From Nocardia tengchongensis (GTDB taxonomy: Bacteria > Actinomycetota > Actinomycetes > Mycobacteriales > Mycobacteriaceae), in the NCBI RefSeq assembly GCF_018362975.1, contig NZ_CP074371.1, forward strand, positions 1,674,001-1,738,000: DNA of 64,000 bases, given 5' to 3'. Positions 33,562 through 43,775 of the stretch are shown here, piece by piece (position 1 is the first letter of the stretch; each line of letters begins with the position of its first letter). The notes under the pieces were generated by a model. It was not told the origin of the DNA. It was given only the letters and a program-made list of their open reading frames with translations, and did no database searches. Position numbers and translations under genes: made by a program.

Positions 33562-34767
33562 ATGACCGCAGCCTCCCTAGAGCCGCTGCTGTTCGACCCC
33601 TACGACTACCGCATCCACGAGGACCCCTACCCCGTGTACCAGCGGTTGCGCACCGAGGCCCCGGTGTACCACCACCCCGAACTGGACTTCTGGGCGCTCT
33701 CCCGGCACGTCGACGTCTCCGCCGGATTCCGCGACAACGTGCGTCTCTCCAGCGCCAACGGCGTCTCCCTGGACCCCGCGGCCTGGGGCCCGCACGCCTG
33801 GCGGACCATGTCCTTCCTGGCCATGGACGACCCCCGGCACCTGCGCCTGCGCAAACTTGTCTACCAGGGCTTCACCCCCCGCCGCGTCACCGAGATGGGC
33901 GAGCGGATCCGCGAGATCACGCTGCGCTACCTCGAACCCGCGCTGGCCAGTGGCGACTTCGACTGGATCGACGCGGTCGCGGGCCAGGTCCCGATGGACG
34001 TCATCTCCGAACTGCTCGGCGTCCCCGACGCCGATCGCGCCGAACTGCGCCGCCTCGCCGACCTGCTGGTGCATCGTGAGGAGGGCGTACTGGACGTGCC
34101 GATCGCGGCCATGGAGGCGGCCATGCAGCTGGCGGGCTACTACAACGAGATCCTCGCCGAGCGGAAACGCAAACGCGCCGACGACCTCACCTCCGCCCTG
34201 CTCGACGCCGAAGCCGACGGCGACCGGCTCACCGACGAGGAGATCCTCGGCTTCATGTTCCTTATGGTGGTCGCCGGCAACGAGACCACCACCAAACTGC
34301 TCGGCAACGCCCTGTACTGGGCCGGCCGCAATCCCGAGCAGTACGCCAAGGTCGCCGCCCACCCCGAACTCGTCGACGACTGGGTCGAGGAGACCCTGCG
34401 CTACGACGCCTCCAGCCAGATCCTGGCCCGGACCGCCGCCGAGGACCTCGAGTACTACGGGCAGACCATCCCGCGGGGCTCGAAGGTGCTGCTGCTCATC
34501 GGCTCCGCCAACCGCGACGACGCCGTGTTCCACGACCCGGACCGCTACGACCTCGAACGCGGCGACAAGGGCGGCCTGATCAGCTTCGGCCGCGGCGTGC
34601 ACTTCTGCCTGGGCGCGCACCTGGCCCGGCTGGAAGCCTCGATCGTGCTGCGCGAGTTCGCCGCCCGCGTCACATCTTTCGGCATCGGTGACAGCGGAAT
34701 CCAGCGCGTGCATTCGGTGAATGTGCGCGGCTTCGCCCACCTGCCCGTCTCCGTGGAGGTTCGCTGA
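33562..34767 (+). CDS. cyp123: cytochrome P450 CYP123
   Basis: A 401-residue P450 matching M. tuberculosis CYP123: LDPYDYxxHEDPYPVYQRLR-like N-terminus, SFLAMDDPRHLRLRKLVYQG, I-helix VVAGNETTTKLL, ExxR in VEETLRYDASSQ, haem loop FGRGVHFCLGAHLAR with Cys349, ending NVRGFAHLPVSV. The substrate of CYP123 is not established. Gene order (cyp123, SDR, ferredoxin) mirrors Rv0766c-Rv0763c without cyp51. Control is probably by the TetR motif and possibly KstR in the upstream gap. The SDR ATG directly follows its stop. Confidence 0.92.
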   Translation: MTAASLEPLLFDPYDYRIHEDPYPVYQRLRTEAPVYHHPELDFWALSRHVDVSAGFRDNVRLSSANGVSLDPAAWGPHAWRTMSFLAMDDPRHLRLRKLVYQGFTPRRVTEMGERIREITLRYLEPALASGDFDWIDAVAGQVPMDVISELLGVPDADRAELRRLADLLVHREEGVLDVPIAAMEAAMQLAGYYNEILAERKRKRADDLTSALLDAEADGDRLTDEEILGFMFLMVVAGNETTTKLLGNALYWAGRNPEQYAKVAAHPELVDDWVEETLRYDASSQILARTAAEDLEYYGQTIPRGSKVLLLIGSANRDDAVFHDPDRYDLERGDKGGLISFGRGVHFCLGAHLARLEASIVLREFAARVTSFGIGDSGIQRVHSVNVRGFAHLPVSVEVR

Positions 34768-35562
34768 ATGGCCCGCTTCGCACCGCATCCCGCCCGCCGG
34801 CCCGCCATCGTCGCGGGCGCGTCCTCCGGCATCGGGGCCGCCACCGCGGAAGCCCTTGCCGCGCTGGGGCATCCGGTCGCCCTCGGCGCGCGCCGGGTCG
34901 AGATCTGCGAGACCCTCGCCGAGAAGATCCGCGCCGAAGGCGGTGAAGCCTTCGCCGGACGGCTGGACGTCTGCGATACCGCGTCGGTCGACGAATTCGT
35001 CGTCGCCGCCGAAGCCGCCCTCGGCCCGGCCGAGATCGTGGTCTCCGGCGCCGGCGACCTCGAGTTCGGGCAAGCTTGGGAAATGGATCCCGACCTGTTC
35101 GAATCCCAGGTCCGCGTGCACCTGGTCGGCGCGCAACGCCTCGCCCACCGGCTGCTGCCCGGCATGATCGAGCGGCAGCGCGGCGACTTCGTGGTCATCG
35201 GCTCCGACTGCGCGGTCCGGGTGCGGCCCGGCGCGGGCGCCTACAACGCCGCCAAGACCGGCGTCGAGGCCTTCGCCACCCAGCTGCGCATGGAACTGGA
35301 GGGCACAGGCGTCCGCTCGTCCATCGTGCGACCCGGCCAGACCCTCACCGGCATGGGCATGCAGGCCACCCCCGAGGTGGTCGGGCCGCTGCTGGAGAAC
35401 TGGGTGAAATGGGGCTTCGCCCGGCACCCGCAATTCCTGCGGCCCTCCGACCTCGCGGCCGCCGTGTCCGCGGTCGTGTCCACCCCGCGCGGCGCGCACC
35501 TGGTGCTGGTGGAGGTCCAGCCGGAAGCGCCACTGCGCGAACCGAACCCGGAAGGATCCTGA
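34768..35562 (+). CDS. short-chain dehydrogenase (Rv0765c-like)
   Basis: A 264-residue SDR with cofactor motif IVAGASSGIGAATAEAL, VSGAGD in place of NNAG, and YxxxK in AYNAAKTGVEAF. The C-terminus (SAVVSTPRGAHLVLVEVQP) fits the Rv0765c type that follows cyp123/cyp51 in mycobacteria. Adjacent to cyp123 with no gap and followed two bases later by the ferredoxin gene, so one operon. Likely reduces or oxidises a sterol hydroxyl/keto or the P450 product; unproven. Confidence 0.9.
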   Translation: MARFAPHPARRPAIVAGASSGIGAATAEALAALGHPVALGARRVEICETLAEKIRAEGGEAFAGRLDVCDTASVDEFVVAAEAALGPAEIVVSGAGDLEFGQAWEMDPDLFESQVRVHLVGAQRLAHRLLPGMIERQRGDFVVIGSDCAVRVRPGAGAYNAAKTGVEAFATQLRMELEGTGVRSSIVRPGQTLTGMGMQATPEVVGPLLENWVKWGFARHPQFLRPSDLAAAVSAVVSTPRGAHLVLVEVQPEAPLREPNPEGS

Positions 35563-35564
35563 CC

Positions 35565-35768
35565 ATGCGCCTGGTCGTCGATCTCGATCTCTGCCAGGGC
35601 CACGCCGTCTGCCAGGACGAAGCCCCCGACCTGTTCCAGGTGCCCAAGACCGGTCAGGTCCAGATCCTGCGCCCCGACCCCGGCACCGACCTGGACGCGG
35701 CCCGCGCCGCCGTCCGCTACTGCCCGACCCAAGCCCTGTCGCTCGTAGACGACAGCGCTGTCGAATGA
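35565..35768 (+). CDS. 3Fe-4S-type ferredoxin with CxxHxxC motif (Rv0763c-like)
   Basis: A 67-residue ferredoxin. Cluster ligands are in CQGHAVC (Cys10, His13, Cys16) and the C-terminal YCPTQAL. The His replacing the second cysteine is characteristic of P450-linked ferredoxins of mycobacteria. In M. tuberculosis Rv0763c serves CYP51; here it is cotranscribed with cyp123, while cyp51 is 8 kb away. It probably supplies electrons to CYP123, and perhaps to CYP51 and CYP125. No ferredoxin reductase gene is in the window. Confidence 0.93.
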   Translation: MRLVVDLDLCQGHAVCQDEAPDLFQVPKTGQVQILRPDPGTDLDAARAAVRYCPTQALSLVDDSAVE

Positions 35769-35779
35769 AGGAGACAGCC

Positions 35780-36328
35780 GTGAGCTGGTCCCGCGACGAA
35801 CTCGACGAAATGATCCGCCGCTGGGTGGACGAGAACAAACAGTGTGAAGCGGCCGGGGACTGGAAACCCCTGGAGCACTTCTACACCGACGACGCCACCT
35901 ACGGCTGGAACTACGGTCCGCAACAGGAGTTCATGGCCGTCGGCCGCGACGAGATCCGCGATATCGCCCTGGGCCAGGAGATGTTCGGGCTCGAAGGCTG
36001 GACCTATCCGTATCAGGAATTCGTGGTCGATGAGCGCAACGGCAGCGTCATCGGATTCTGGAAGCAGGTCAACGAGCAGCAGCGTCCCGACGGGCGGCCC
36101 TACAGCCCGGAAGGGCTGGGCGGCAGCTGGTTCCGCTACGCCGGGAACTTCCAGTGGTCCTGGCAGCGCGACTTCTTCGACTTCGGCAATGTGACCGCGC
36201 TGTTCGTCGAGATGATCTCGAACAACGCGCTCTCCTCCGGCATGCGCAAGCGCATGGGGCGGTCCATGTCCGGCGCGGCGCTGCCCGGCTGGTACCCGAT
36301 CGGGAAGGGGCCGGTGCCCCTGTGGTGA
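35780..36328 (+). CDS. NTF2/SnoaL-like protein (Rv0762c-like)
   Basis: A 182-residue protein of the cone-shaped NTF2-like fold: helical start WSRDELDEMIRRWVDENKQ, AGDWKPLEHFYTDDATYGWN, then strands (FVVDERNGSVIGFWKQVN). The family includes ketosteroid isomerase and polyketide cyclases, but catalytic acids cannot be assigned. GTG at 35780 has AAGGAG six bases upstream; an ATG at 35765 overlaps the ferredoxin stop. Position after the ferredoxin parallels Rv0762c. May bind or isomerise a steroid intermediate (inference). Confidence 0.8.
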   Translation: MSWSRDELDEMIRRWVDENKQCEAAGDWKPLEHFYTDDATYGWNYGPQQEFMAVGRDEIRDIALGQEMFGLEGWTYPYQEFVVDERNGSVIGFWKQVNEQQRPDGRPYSPEGLGGSWFRYAGNFQWSWQRDFFDFGNVTALFVEMISNNALSSGMRKRMGRSMSGAALPGWYPIGKGPVPLW

Positions 36329-37578
36329 CCAGCAGATACGCGTCACTGACCAGATCCGAACTGGCCCTGCTGGTTCCGGAACTGCTGTTGTGCGGGCACC
36401 TGATCGACCGCTCCGGCATGGCGCACGTGCTCGGCGCGCTCGGCCGGGAGGGCATGACGGCGGTCGCCATCGACGAATGGCAGCTGGCCAGCCCGGTCTA
36501 CACCCGGCGCATGCGACGGGCGCTCGACATCAGCAGTGACGGGGTGGACGCCATCTTCAAAGGCTTCCAGCTCGACATCGGGGCGCCACCGCAATTCATG
36601 GACTTCCGGTACAAGGTGATCGACCACGACCACGGCGAATTCCATCTCGACCACTGCGGCGCCCTCGCCGACGTCGAACCGATGGGGACCGAATACGTGG
36701 TGGCCATGTGCCACGACATCGAGGACCCCACCTTCGATGCGACCGCGCTGGCCACCAACCCGCACGCCCAGGTCCGGCCCATCCACCGGCCGCCCCGCGA
36801 ACCCGCAGATCGGAAACCGGTCTGCGCGTGGACGGTCACCATCGACCCCGCGCACGAACCGCCCAGCCCGCACCCGGACGCGCAGCTGGTGGCCGGGTCC
36901 GAGGCCGCCGCCACGGTGCTCGACCCGATCGACCCGGAAGACCCGGGGCAGCATAACTATTCGGGCCCATTGCTGAGCGATCTGCGCTTCGAGGACTTCT
37001 CGCGGTCCGCGCTCATCCGGATCGCCGACGAGGTGAGTCTGCAACATCACCTGCTCACCCTCGGTTACCGGACCGCCGTCGAGTCGCGGACCGAACCCGA
37101 AGTGGCGCTGGATATCCTGCGCAAACAGTTCACCGGCATCGCGGGCCTCACCGCCGCCCGCATCCGCGCGGCGCTCGGGCTCGGCGACGACATGGCGGCG
37201 CTGGCCAAGGTGCTGCGCCTGCACCCGGCGCTGAATCCGGCCGCCTACGTCGATGTCGAGGTCTCGGCCGAGACCACCGGCGGCGAGCAACTGGTCGAAC
37301 TGCGCATCGGCCGCGGCTGCGGGGCGGTCGACGACGGCGCGTGGCCCGCACTGCTCGACCCCGAACACCTCGCGCCCCTCGACGCGCTGGTGCGCGGGGT
37401 GAACCCGCGCTTCCACACCCGCGTCCGCTCGGCCACCGAATGCGAGCTCACCCTCGAAATCGGTTGCGCCGACCTGCCGTATCGGGAAGCCGACGAGGTC
37501 GCCATCACCCGGTTCAGCACCGGGGCGGCCTTCGCCTTCACCGACCGGGGCACCCCGCTGCCGCTCACCGTCCTGTAG
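36325..37578 (+). CDS. unrecognised conserved-looking protein in the sterol operon
   Basis: A 417-residue soluble protein I cannot place in a family. Visible blocks are rich in His, Asp and Cys: VIDHDHGEFHLDHCGALADVE (split at residues 97-118), MCHDIEDPTFDATA, NPHAQVRPIHRPPR, and later QHNYSGPLLSDLRFEDFSR. These could form a metal site. A helical segment FTGIAGLTAARIRAALGLGD follows, and the C-terminal third is beta-rich. The GTG overlaps the previous stop (GTGA), and the acyl-CoA ligase gene follows 25 bp later, so it belongs to the cyp123 operon. An ATC-hydrolase-like relation is conceivable but not supported enough to call. Confidence 0.7.
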   Translation: MTSRYASLTRSELALLVPELLLCGHLIDRSGMAHVLGALGREGMTAVAIDEWQLASPVYTRRMRRALDISSDGVDAIFKGFQLDIGAPPQFMDFRYKVIDHDHGEFHLDHCGALADVEPMGTEYVVAMCHDIEDPTFDATALATNPHAQVRPIHRPPREPADRKPVCAWTVTIDPAHEPPSPHPDAQLVAGSEAAATVLDPIDPEDPGQHNYSGPLLSDLRFEDFSRSALIRIADEVSLQHHLLTLGYRTAVESRTEPEVALDILRKQFTGIAGLTAARIRAALGLGDDMAALAKVLRLHPALNPAAYVDVEVSAETTGGEQLVELRIGRGCGAVDDGAWPALLDPEHLAPLDALVRGVNPRFHTRVRSATECELTLEIGCADLPYREADEVAITRFSTGAAFAFTDRGTPLPLTVL

Positions 37579-37603
37579 CCGGAACACACCAGGAGACACG
37601 GCC

Positions 37604-39214
<1,611 letters not shown>

Positions 39215-39257
39215 CCGGCGAACGGACGAACTGCGCGAATCAACCGGCGGGCTTCAC

Positions 39258-39271
39258 TGAAACCTGTTCTA
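39258..39271. promoter_or_regulatory. KstR box before the decarboxylase-like gene
   Basis: TGAAACCTGTTCTA matches the KstR consensus at every fixed position. It ends 8 bp before the ATG at 39280, in the -10 region of a probably leaderless transcript, an effective place for a repressor. Confidence 0.8.
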
Positions 39272-39279
39272 ATTCGAAT

Positions 39280-39991
39280 ATGGTAGAGGCGCACACCGTA
39301 CTCGGCGAGCAGGTCAGCATGCCGGTGCGGATCCGGCACGCGGACGCGAGTTCGGCGCTGTTCCTCGTTGACGCCCGCGCCGCCGCGGAACTGCTCGCCG
39401 GCACCGGGCTGGAGCCGCTCACCCTGCTCGGCAAGGCCGTGCTCTCACTGGCCTTCGTGCGCTACGTCGACGGCGACCTCGGGCCATACCACGAATTCGC
39501 ATTCTCGATCATGGCGAAACAGCCCGGCCGCAAGGACAGCACCGGGGCCTACATCCACTGGCTGCCGGTCAACCAGAGCTTCACCTGCGAAGCGGGACAG
39601 TCGATCTGGGGCTTCCCCAAACTCATGGCCGACATCGACATCACCCCCGACGGCCGCGGACACCGCTGCGAGGTCCGCGTCGACGGGCAGTTCGTGCTCG
39701 CCCTGCGGATCGCCGACGGGCTCCCCATGCCGGCCGGCGCGGGCGGGGCGTCCATCGACGCCTACACCGCCCGCAACGGAATCCTGCGGCGCACACCCGT
39801 GGATCATGAACCCCGGCCGCGTCCGGGGACGGCCCGGCGGCGCCCGCCTCGAACTCGGAGACCACCCGGTCTCCAGCCAGCTCCGTGCCCTCGGACTACC
39901 CGCGCGCGCACTGTTCTCCAGCCGGATCGGCGCCCTCCGCATGACCTTCGAGGACGCCGCCACAGTTCTGCGGACCCAGGAGGCCCGATGA
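39280..39991 (+). pseudogene. acetoacetate decarboxylase-like protein, frameshifted
   Basis: The corrected product has about 236 residues of the ADC family: Schiff-base Lys in GQSIWGFPKLMADID, plus FVRYVDGDLGPYHEFAFSIM. After RRTPV near 39800 the literal frame becomes Pro/Arg-rich and runs into the next gene. Dropping one base (CCCGTGG to CCCTGG) recovers PWIMNPGRVRGRPGG and an ending VLRTQEAR, with the stop at 39991 overlapping the SDR ATG. ADC-like enzymes decarboxylate or dehydrate beta-keto acids via the Lys. The KstR box implies a role in steroid degradation; the exact substrate is unknown. Confidence 0.75.
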
Positions 39992-40758
39992 GCCGCACTG
40001 CCCTCGTCACCGGAGCGGCCAGCGGCCAGGGCCGCGTCGTCGCGCAACGCCTCGCCGCCGCGGGCTGGCAGGTGGCCGCGGTCGACGTCAACGCCGACGG
40101 GCTGGCCGCCACCGCCGCACGCTCGCCCAACACCCACACCTACGAATGCGACGTGTCCGATGCCGCGCAGGTGCGGGCCGTCGTCGACAAGGTGCGCTCG
40201 GAACTGGGGACCATCGACCGGCTGGTGCACGCGGCCGGCATCGGCCACGTGCACGCCTCGGTGCTGGACCACGACGTGGCCCTGATCCGGAAGATGATGG
40301 ACGTCAACTACATCGGGACCGTCAATGTGGTGCAAGCGGTGGTACCCGCCATGCGGGACGCGGGTGCGGGGACCGTGGTGCTGTTCGCGTCGCTCGTGGG
40401 CTGGCTGCCCTCACCCGGCATGGCCGGATACACCGCGTCCAAGCACGCGGTCATCGGCTTCGCCGACAGCCTCTCCTACGAACTGCACGGCACCGGCGTG
40501 CGCCTGCTCGTCCTGTGCCCGCCCGGGGTCGAGACCCCGTTCCTGGACGTGATCCGCGAGGAGAACGCCAGCGTGCTCGGCAGCGCGGTCGCCGTCAGCC
40601 CGGAATTCGTCGTCGACACCCTGGAAAAGGCGTTGGCCGCACCGAAGACGCCGCTCTACGTATTCCCCGGAGAGGCTCGGCCCGCGTATTACATGCGGCG
40701 ATTCCTGCCCGGCGTGGCGCGCGCGATCATCCGGCGCACGATCAAACCGGTCGAGTAG
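39988..40758 (+). CDS. short-chain dehydrogenase/reductase
   Basis: A 256-residue classical SDR: ALVTGAASGQGRVVAQRLA (cofactor), HAAGIGH, YxxxK in GYTASKHAVIGFADSL, LLVLCPPGVETPF. A basic C-terminal helix (YMRRFLPGVARAIIRRTIKP) is common in SDRs that associate with membranes. The ATG at 39988 follows CAGGAGG and overlaps the ADC-like stop (ATGA). The two genes appear fused only because of an upstream indel. Probably acts on a hydroxy/keto steroid or its ring fragment, under the same KstR control. Confidence 0.88.
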   Translation: MSRTALVTGAASGQGRVVAQRLAAAGWQVAAVDVNADGLAATAARSPNTHTYECDVSDAAQVRAVVDKVRSELGTIDRLVHAAGIGHVHASVLDHDVALIRKMMDVNYIGTVNVVQAVVPAMRDAGAGTVVLFASLVGWLPSPGMAGYTASKHAVIGFADSLSYELHGTGVRLLVLCPPGVETPFLDVIREENASVLGSAVAVSPEFVVDTLEKALAAPKTPLYVFPGEARPAYYMRRFLPGVARAIIRRTIKPVE

Positions 40759-40807
40759 CACCCCCCGAACGTGGATGCCGGCACGTGCTCCGATCGGCAT
40801 CCGCTCC

Positions 40808-40844
40808 GGTGCTGGGCGGCCGGGCTCTGCGGCCGCCCAGCACC
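40808..40844 (+). terminator. terminator after the ADC/SDR unit
   Basis: GGTGCTGGGCGGCCG (40808-40822) and CGGCCGCCCAGCACC (40830-40844) form a perfect 15-bp stem with loop GGCTCTG. No T-tract. Confidence 0.75.
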
Positions 40845-40882
40845 TGTATCCCGGCGACCGGCCGGCGAAAATTCAGTGGCGC

Positions 40883-40935
40883 TATAAGTCCCCACCAGGC
40901 ACTCTGGGCTGTCTGCACAGCTCGAAGCACCTGGT
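40883..40935 (+). promoter_or_regulatory. promoter -10 and folded leader of the ABC gene
   Basis: TATAAG (40883-40888) is a good -10 element. The leader then contains nested arms ACCAGG/CCTGGT (40894-40899, 40930-40935) and GCTGT/ACAGC (40908-40912, 40917-40921), ending just before the ribosome binding site. It could modulate translation. Confidence 0.35.
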
Positions 40936-40948
40936 CGAGAGGGGATGA

Positions 40949-42730
40949 ATGAGTACGCGCACGTCCGCGGTCAGGCTGGTTCTGCGCTACTACGGGCGGG
41001 AAATGGCCCGGCGCAAGGCAATCACGACCGCAGCCATGCTGGGGCCCGCCCTCGGCAACATCTGCCAGCTCTACATCGCGCCACTGCTGGTCGCGATCAT
41101 CGTCGGCAAGGTGGCAGCCACCGGAGACTCATCGATCGGCGCCCTCGCGCCGTACGTGGTGGGGTTCGGCGCGCTGCTGTTCATCGCGGAAGTGTGCTGG
41201 CGCATCGGAATTCACTTCCTCAACCGGCTCGACGCCACCGGCATCGAAAACCTCTACAACACCGCCATGGACGAACTGCTGGCCAAGGATTCCGCGTTCT
41301 TCCACAACAACTTCGCGGGCTCGCTGACCAAACGCGCCCTCAGCTTCGCCACCCGGTTCGAGGACTTCGCCGACACCTTCGCCTTCGAAATCGTCGCCGC
41401 GTTCGTGCCGCTGACCTTCGCGTCGGTGGTGCTGTGGCGCTACGACCCGATGCTGGTGCTCGTGCTGCTCGGGTTGATCGCGGTCAGTGCCGCCGTCGTC
41501 ACCCCGCTGATCCGGCGCCGCCAGCACCTCGTCGACGACCGCGAGGCCGCGATCGCCCTGGTGTCCGGGCACGTCTCGGACACCCTGTCGAACATGCAGG
41601 CGGTGCGGGCCTTCGCGGCCGAACCCGAGGAGATCGCCGAACATCAGCGGCGGGTCGCGGTGCAACGCCGAAAGTCGTTGCTGTCCTGGGACTACAACAA
41701 CCTCTACATCGACACCGCCATCACTCCGCTGATGGTGATCGTGAACGTGGCCGGGTTGCTCATCGCACTCGGCATCGGCGGCGGGCACGCCCCGGTCGAG
41801 GTGATCATGGTGGCCTTCACCTACTACTGGAACGCCACCGGGATCATGTTCCGGTTCAACCAGATCTACCGGCGATTGGAGAGCACCACCACCGAGGCCG
41901 CGCAGTTCACCGAACTGCTGCTCGAATCGCCCACCGTGCTGGATGTTGCCGAACCGGAACCCTTGCGGCCCAATGGATCCGACATCCGATTCGAACGGGT
42001 CGACTTCACGCACGCGGGCGCGAAGCCACTGTTCCGCGGACTGGATCTGGACGTGCCCAGCGGTGCGCGCATCGGCCTGGTCGGGCGGTCCGGCGGCGGC
42101 AAGAGCACGCTCACCCAGCTGCTGCTGCGCATGATGGACATCGACGGCGGCGTGATTCGTATTGGCGGCCAGGACATCTCGCGCCTCCGGCAGCGCGATC
42201 TGCGCAGCCTGCTGTCCTACGTGCCACAGGACCCGGCCATGTTCCACCGGTCACTGAGCGAAAACATCCGGTTCGCCCGGCCCGACGCCACCGACGCGGA
42301 AGTGCGGCGTGCCGCGAAAGCCGCGCACGTCACCGAATTCGCGGACGGACTGCCGGAAGGGATGAACACGCTCATCGGCGAGCGCGGCGTGAAACTGTCC
42401 GGCGGACAACGCCAGCGGGTCGCGCTCGCACGGGCCATCCTGCGCGACGCCCCGATCCTGCTGCTCGACGAGGCCACCAGCGCCCTCGACTCCGAGAGCG
42501 AGAACCTGGTGCAACAGGCGCTCTGGGAGTTGATGGAAGGGCGTACGGCGCTGGTGGTCGCGCACCGGTTGAGCACGGTGGCCGGCATGGACCGGCTCAT
42601 CGTGCTCGATCGCGGGCGGATCGTCGAAGAGGGCAGCCACGAGGAACTGCTACGCGGTGAAGGCACCTACGCGCAGCTGTGGCGGCACCAGTCCGGCGGG
42701 TTCCTGGGCGAGGAACTGGCCGCCCGCTGA
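40949..42730 (+). CDS. ABC exporter, fused permease and ATPase half-transporter
   Basis: A 593-residue type IV (ABCB-like) half-transporter. About six membrane segments lie in residues 20-310 (LLFIAEVCWRIGIHFL, FVPLTFASVVLW and others). The C-terminal ATPase has Walker A GRSGGGKST, Q-loop SYVPQDPAMF, signature LSGGQRQRVALARAIL and Walker B ILLLDEATSALDSE, then the H-loop in VVAHRLSTV. It should work as a homodimer since no partner gene is adjacent. Direction is export by class. GAGAGGGG precedes the ATG at 40949. It lies inside the sterol island but has its own promoter; the substrate may be a lipid. Confidence 0.92.
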   Translation: MSTRTSAVRLVLRYYGREMARRKAITTAAMLGPALGNICQLYIAPLLVAIIVGKVAATGDSSIGALAPYVVGFGALLFIAEVCWRIGIHFLNRLDATGIENLYNTAMDELLAKDSAFFHNNFAGSLTKRALSFATRFEDFADTFAFEIVAAFVPLTFASVVLWRYDPMLVLVLLGLIAVSAAVVTPLIRRRQHLVDDREAAIALVSGHVSDTLSNMQAVRAFAAEPEEIAEHQRRVAVQRRKSLLSWDYNNLYIDTAITPLMVIVNVAGLLIALGIGGGHAPVEVIMVAFTYYWNATGIMFRFNQIYRRLESTTTEAAQFTELLLESPTVLDVAEPEPLRPNGSDIRFERVDFTHAGAKPLFRGLDLDVPSGARIGLVGRSGGGKSTLTQLLLRMMDIDGGVIRIGGQDISRLRQRDLRSLLSYVPQDPAMFHRSLSENIRFARPDATDAEVRRAAKAAHVTEFADGLPEGMNTLIGERGVKLSGGQRQRVALARAILRDAPILLLDEATSALDSESENLVQQALWELMEGRTALVVAHRLSTVAGMDRLIVLDRGRIVEEGSHEELLRGEGTYAQLWRHQSGGFLGEELAAR

Positions 42731-42737
42731 CGGTCGA

Positions 42738-42766
42738 GGTGGCGACGCGAGAGGGTCGTCGCCACC
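42738..42766. terminator. bidirectional terminator between ABC gene and echA19
   Basis: GGTGGCGAC (42738-42746) pairs with GTCGCCACC (42758-42766) over an 11-base loop, between convergent genes. Confidence 0.6.
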
Positions 42767-42815
42767 CCGGCTCCCGGGGGAGCAGTCCCCGGAATTCCTG
42801 GAATGCCCGAAATCC

Positions 42816-43638
42816 TCAGTTGCCCTGGAAGTTCGGCTTGCGCTTCTCGGCGAAGGCGCGGGGGCCCTCCTTCGCGTCATTGCTGCGGAAGACCGGCAGG
42901 CCGACCTTGGCGTCGATCTTGAAGGCGTCCTCTTCGTGCAGGCCCTCGGTATCGCGGATGACCTTCAGGATCGCCTGCACGGCCAGCGGGCCGTTGTTGT
43001 TGATCAGCTCGGCGATCTCGAGCGCCTTGTCCAGCGCGGTGCCGTCCGGCACCACGTGACCGATCAGACCGAAGTTCAGCGCCTCCGCGGCGGTGATGTG
43101 GCGGCCGGTCAGCAGCAGCTCCGCGGCCACGGTGTACGGGATCTGGCGGGGCAGGCGCACCGCCGAGCCGCCCATCGGGAACAGGCTCCACTTCGCCTCG
43201 GACACACCGAACTTGGCGCTCTCGCCCGCGATGCGAATGTCGGTGCCCTGCAGGATCTCGGTGTCCGCCGGCGATGGCCGCGCCCTCGACCGCCGCGATC
43301 AGCGGCTTGGTCAGGCGGCGGCCCTTGAGCAGGCCGGGCATGCGGGACGGGTCGAAGGCCGACCCCTCCTTCATGCCGTCCTCGGGCTTGTTCTTGTTCA
43401 TGTTCTTCAGGTCCGCGCCCGCGCAGAACGCGCCGCCGGCACCGGTGAGGATGCAGGAGCGGATCTCCGGATCGTTGTCGACCGTGTCCCACGCCTCGGT
43501 CATGATGGCCAGCATCTCGCCGGTCAGCGCGTTCTTGGACTTCGGGCGGTTCATGGTGACGATGAGCGTCGCGCCACGCTTCTCGACCAGCGCGTGCGGC
43601 TCGGTGTTGGCGGGGGTTTCAGCAGTCGTCGCGGTCAT
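42816..43638 (-). pseudogene. echA19: steroid enoyl-CoA hydratase EchA19, frameshifted
   Basis: The corrected product has about 273 residues matching M. tuberculosis EchA19: [36 protein letters not shown] (oxyanion hole), [15 protein letters not shown], then in another frame [20 protein letters not shown] and the ending [16 protein letters not shown]. Removing one base near 43264 (GTGTCC to GTGCC on the plus strand) restores [12 protein letters not shown] at the junction. EchA19 hydrates the unsaturated CoA ester of the sterol side chain. AGAAGGG lies seven bases before the ATG. A near-perfect KstR box lies in the divergent gap with the aldehyde dehydrogenase. Probably functional in life. Confidence 0.85.
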
Positions 43639-43709
43639 CGCCGACCCTTCTTTCGCTATGGACGATCCAAGATTCCGGCACGAAAGTACCCCGCGCCGTT
43701 GTCCTAAAC

Positions 43710-43723
43710 AATAACGTGTTCTA
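43710..43723. promoter_or_regulatory. KstR-like box between echA19 and the aldehyde dehydrogenase
   Basis: AATAACGTGTTCTA departs from TNNAACNNGTTNNA only at the first base (A for T). It is central in the 137-bp divergent gap and could serve both genes. Confidence 0.6.
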
Positions 43724-43775
43724 GTTTGGACGATGGTGACCGCCGTCACGGGCGGCAAGTAGTGGAGAGAGTCCC

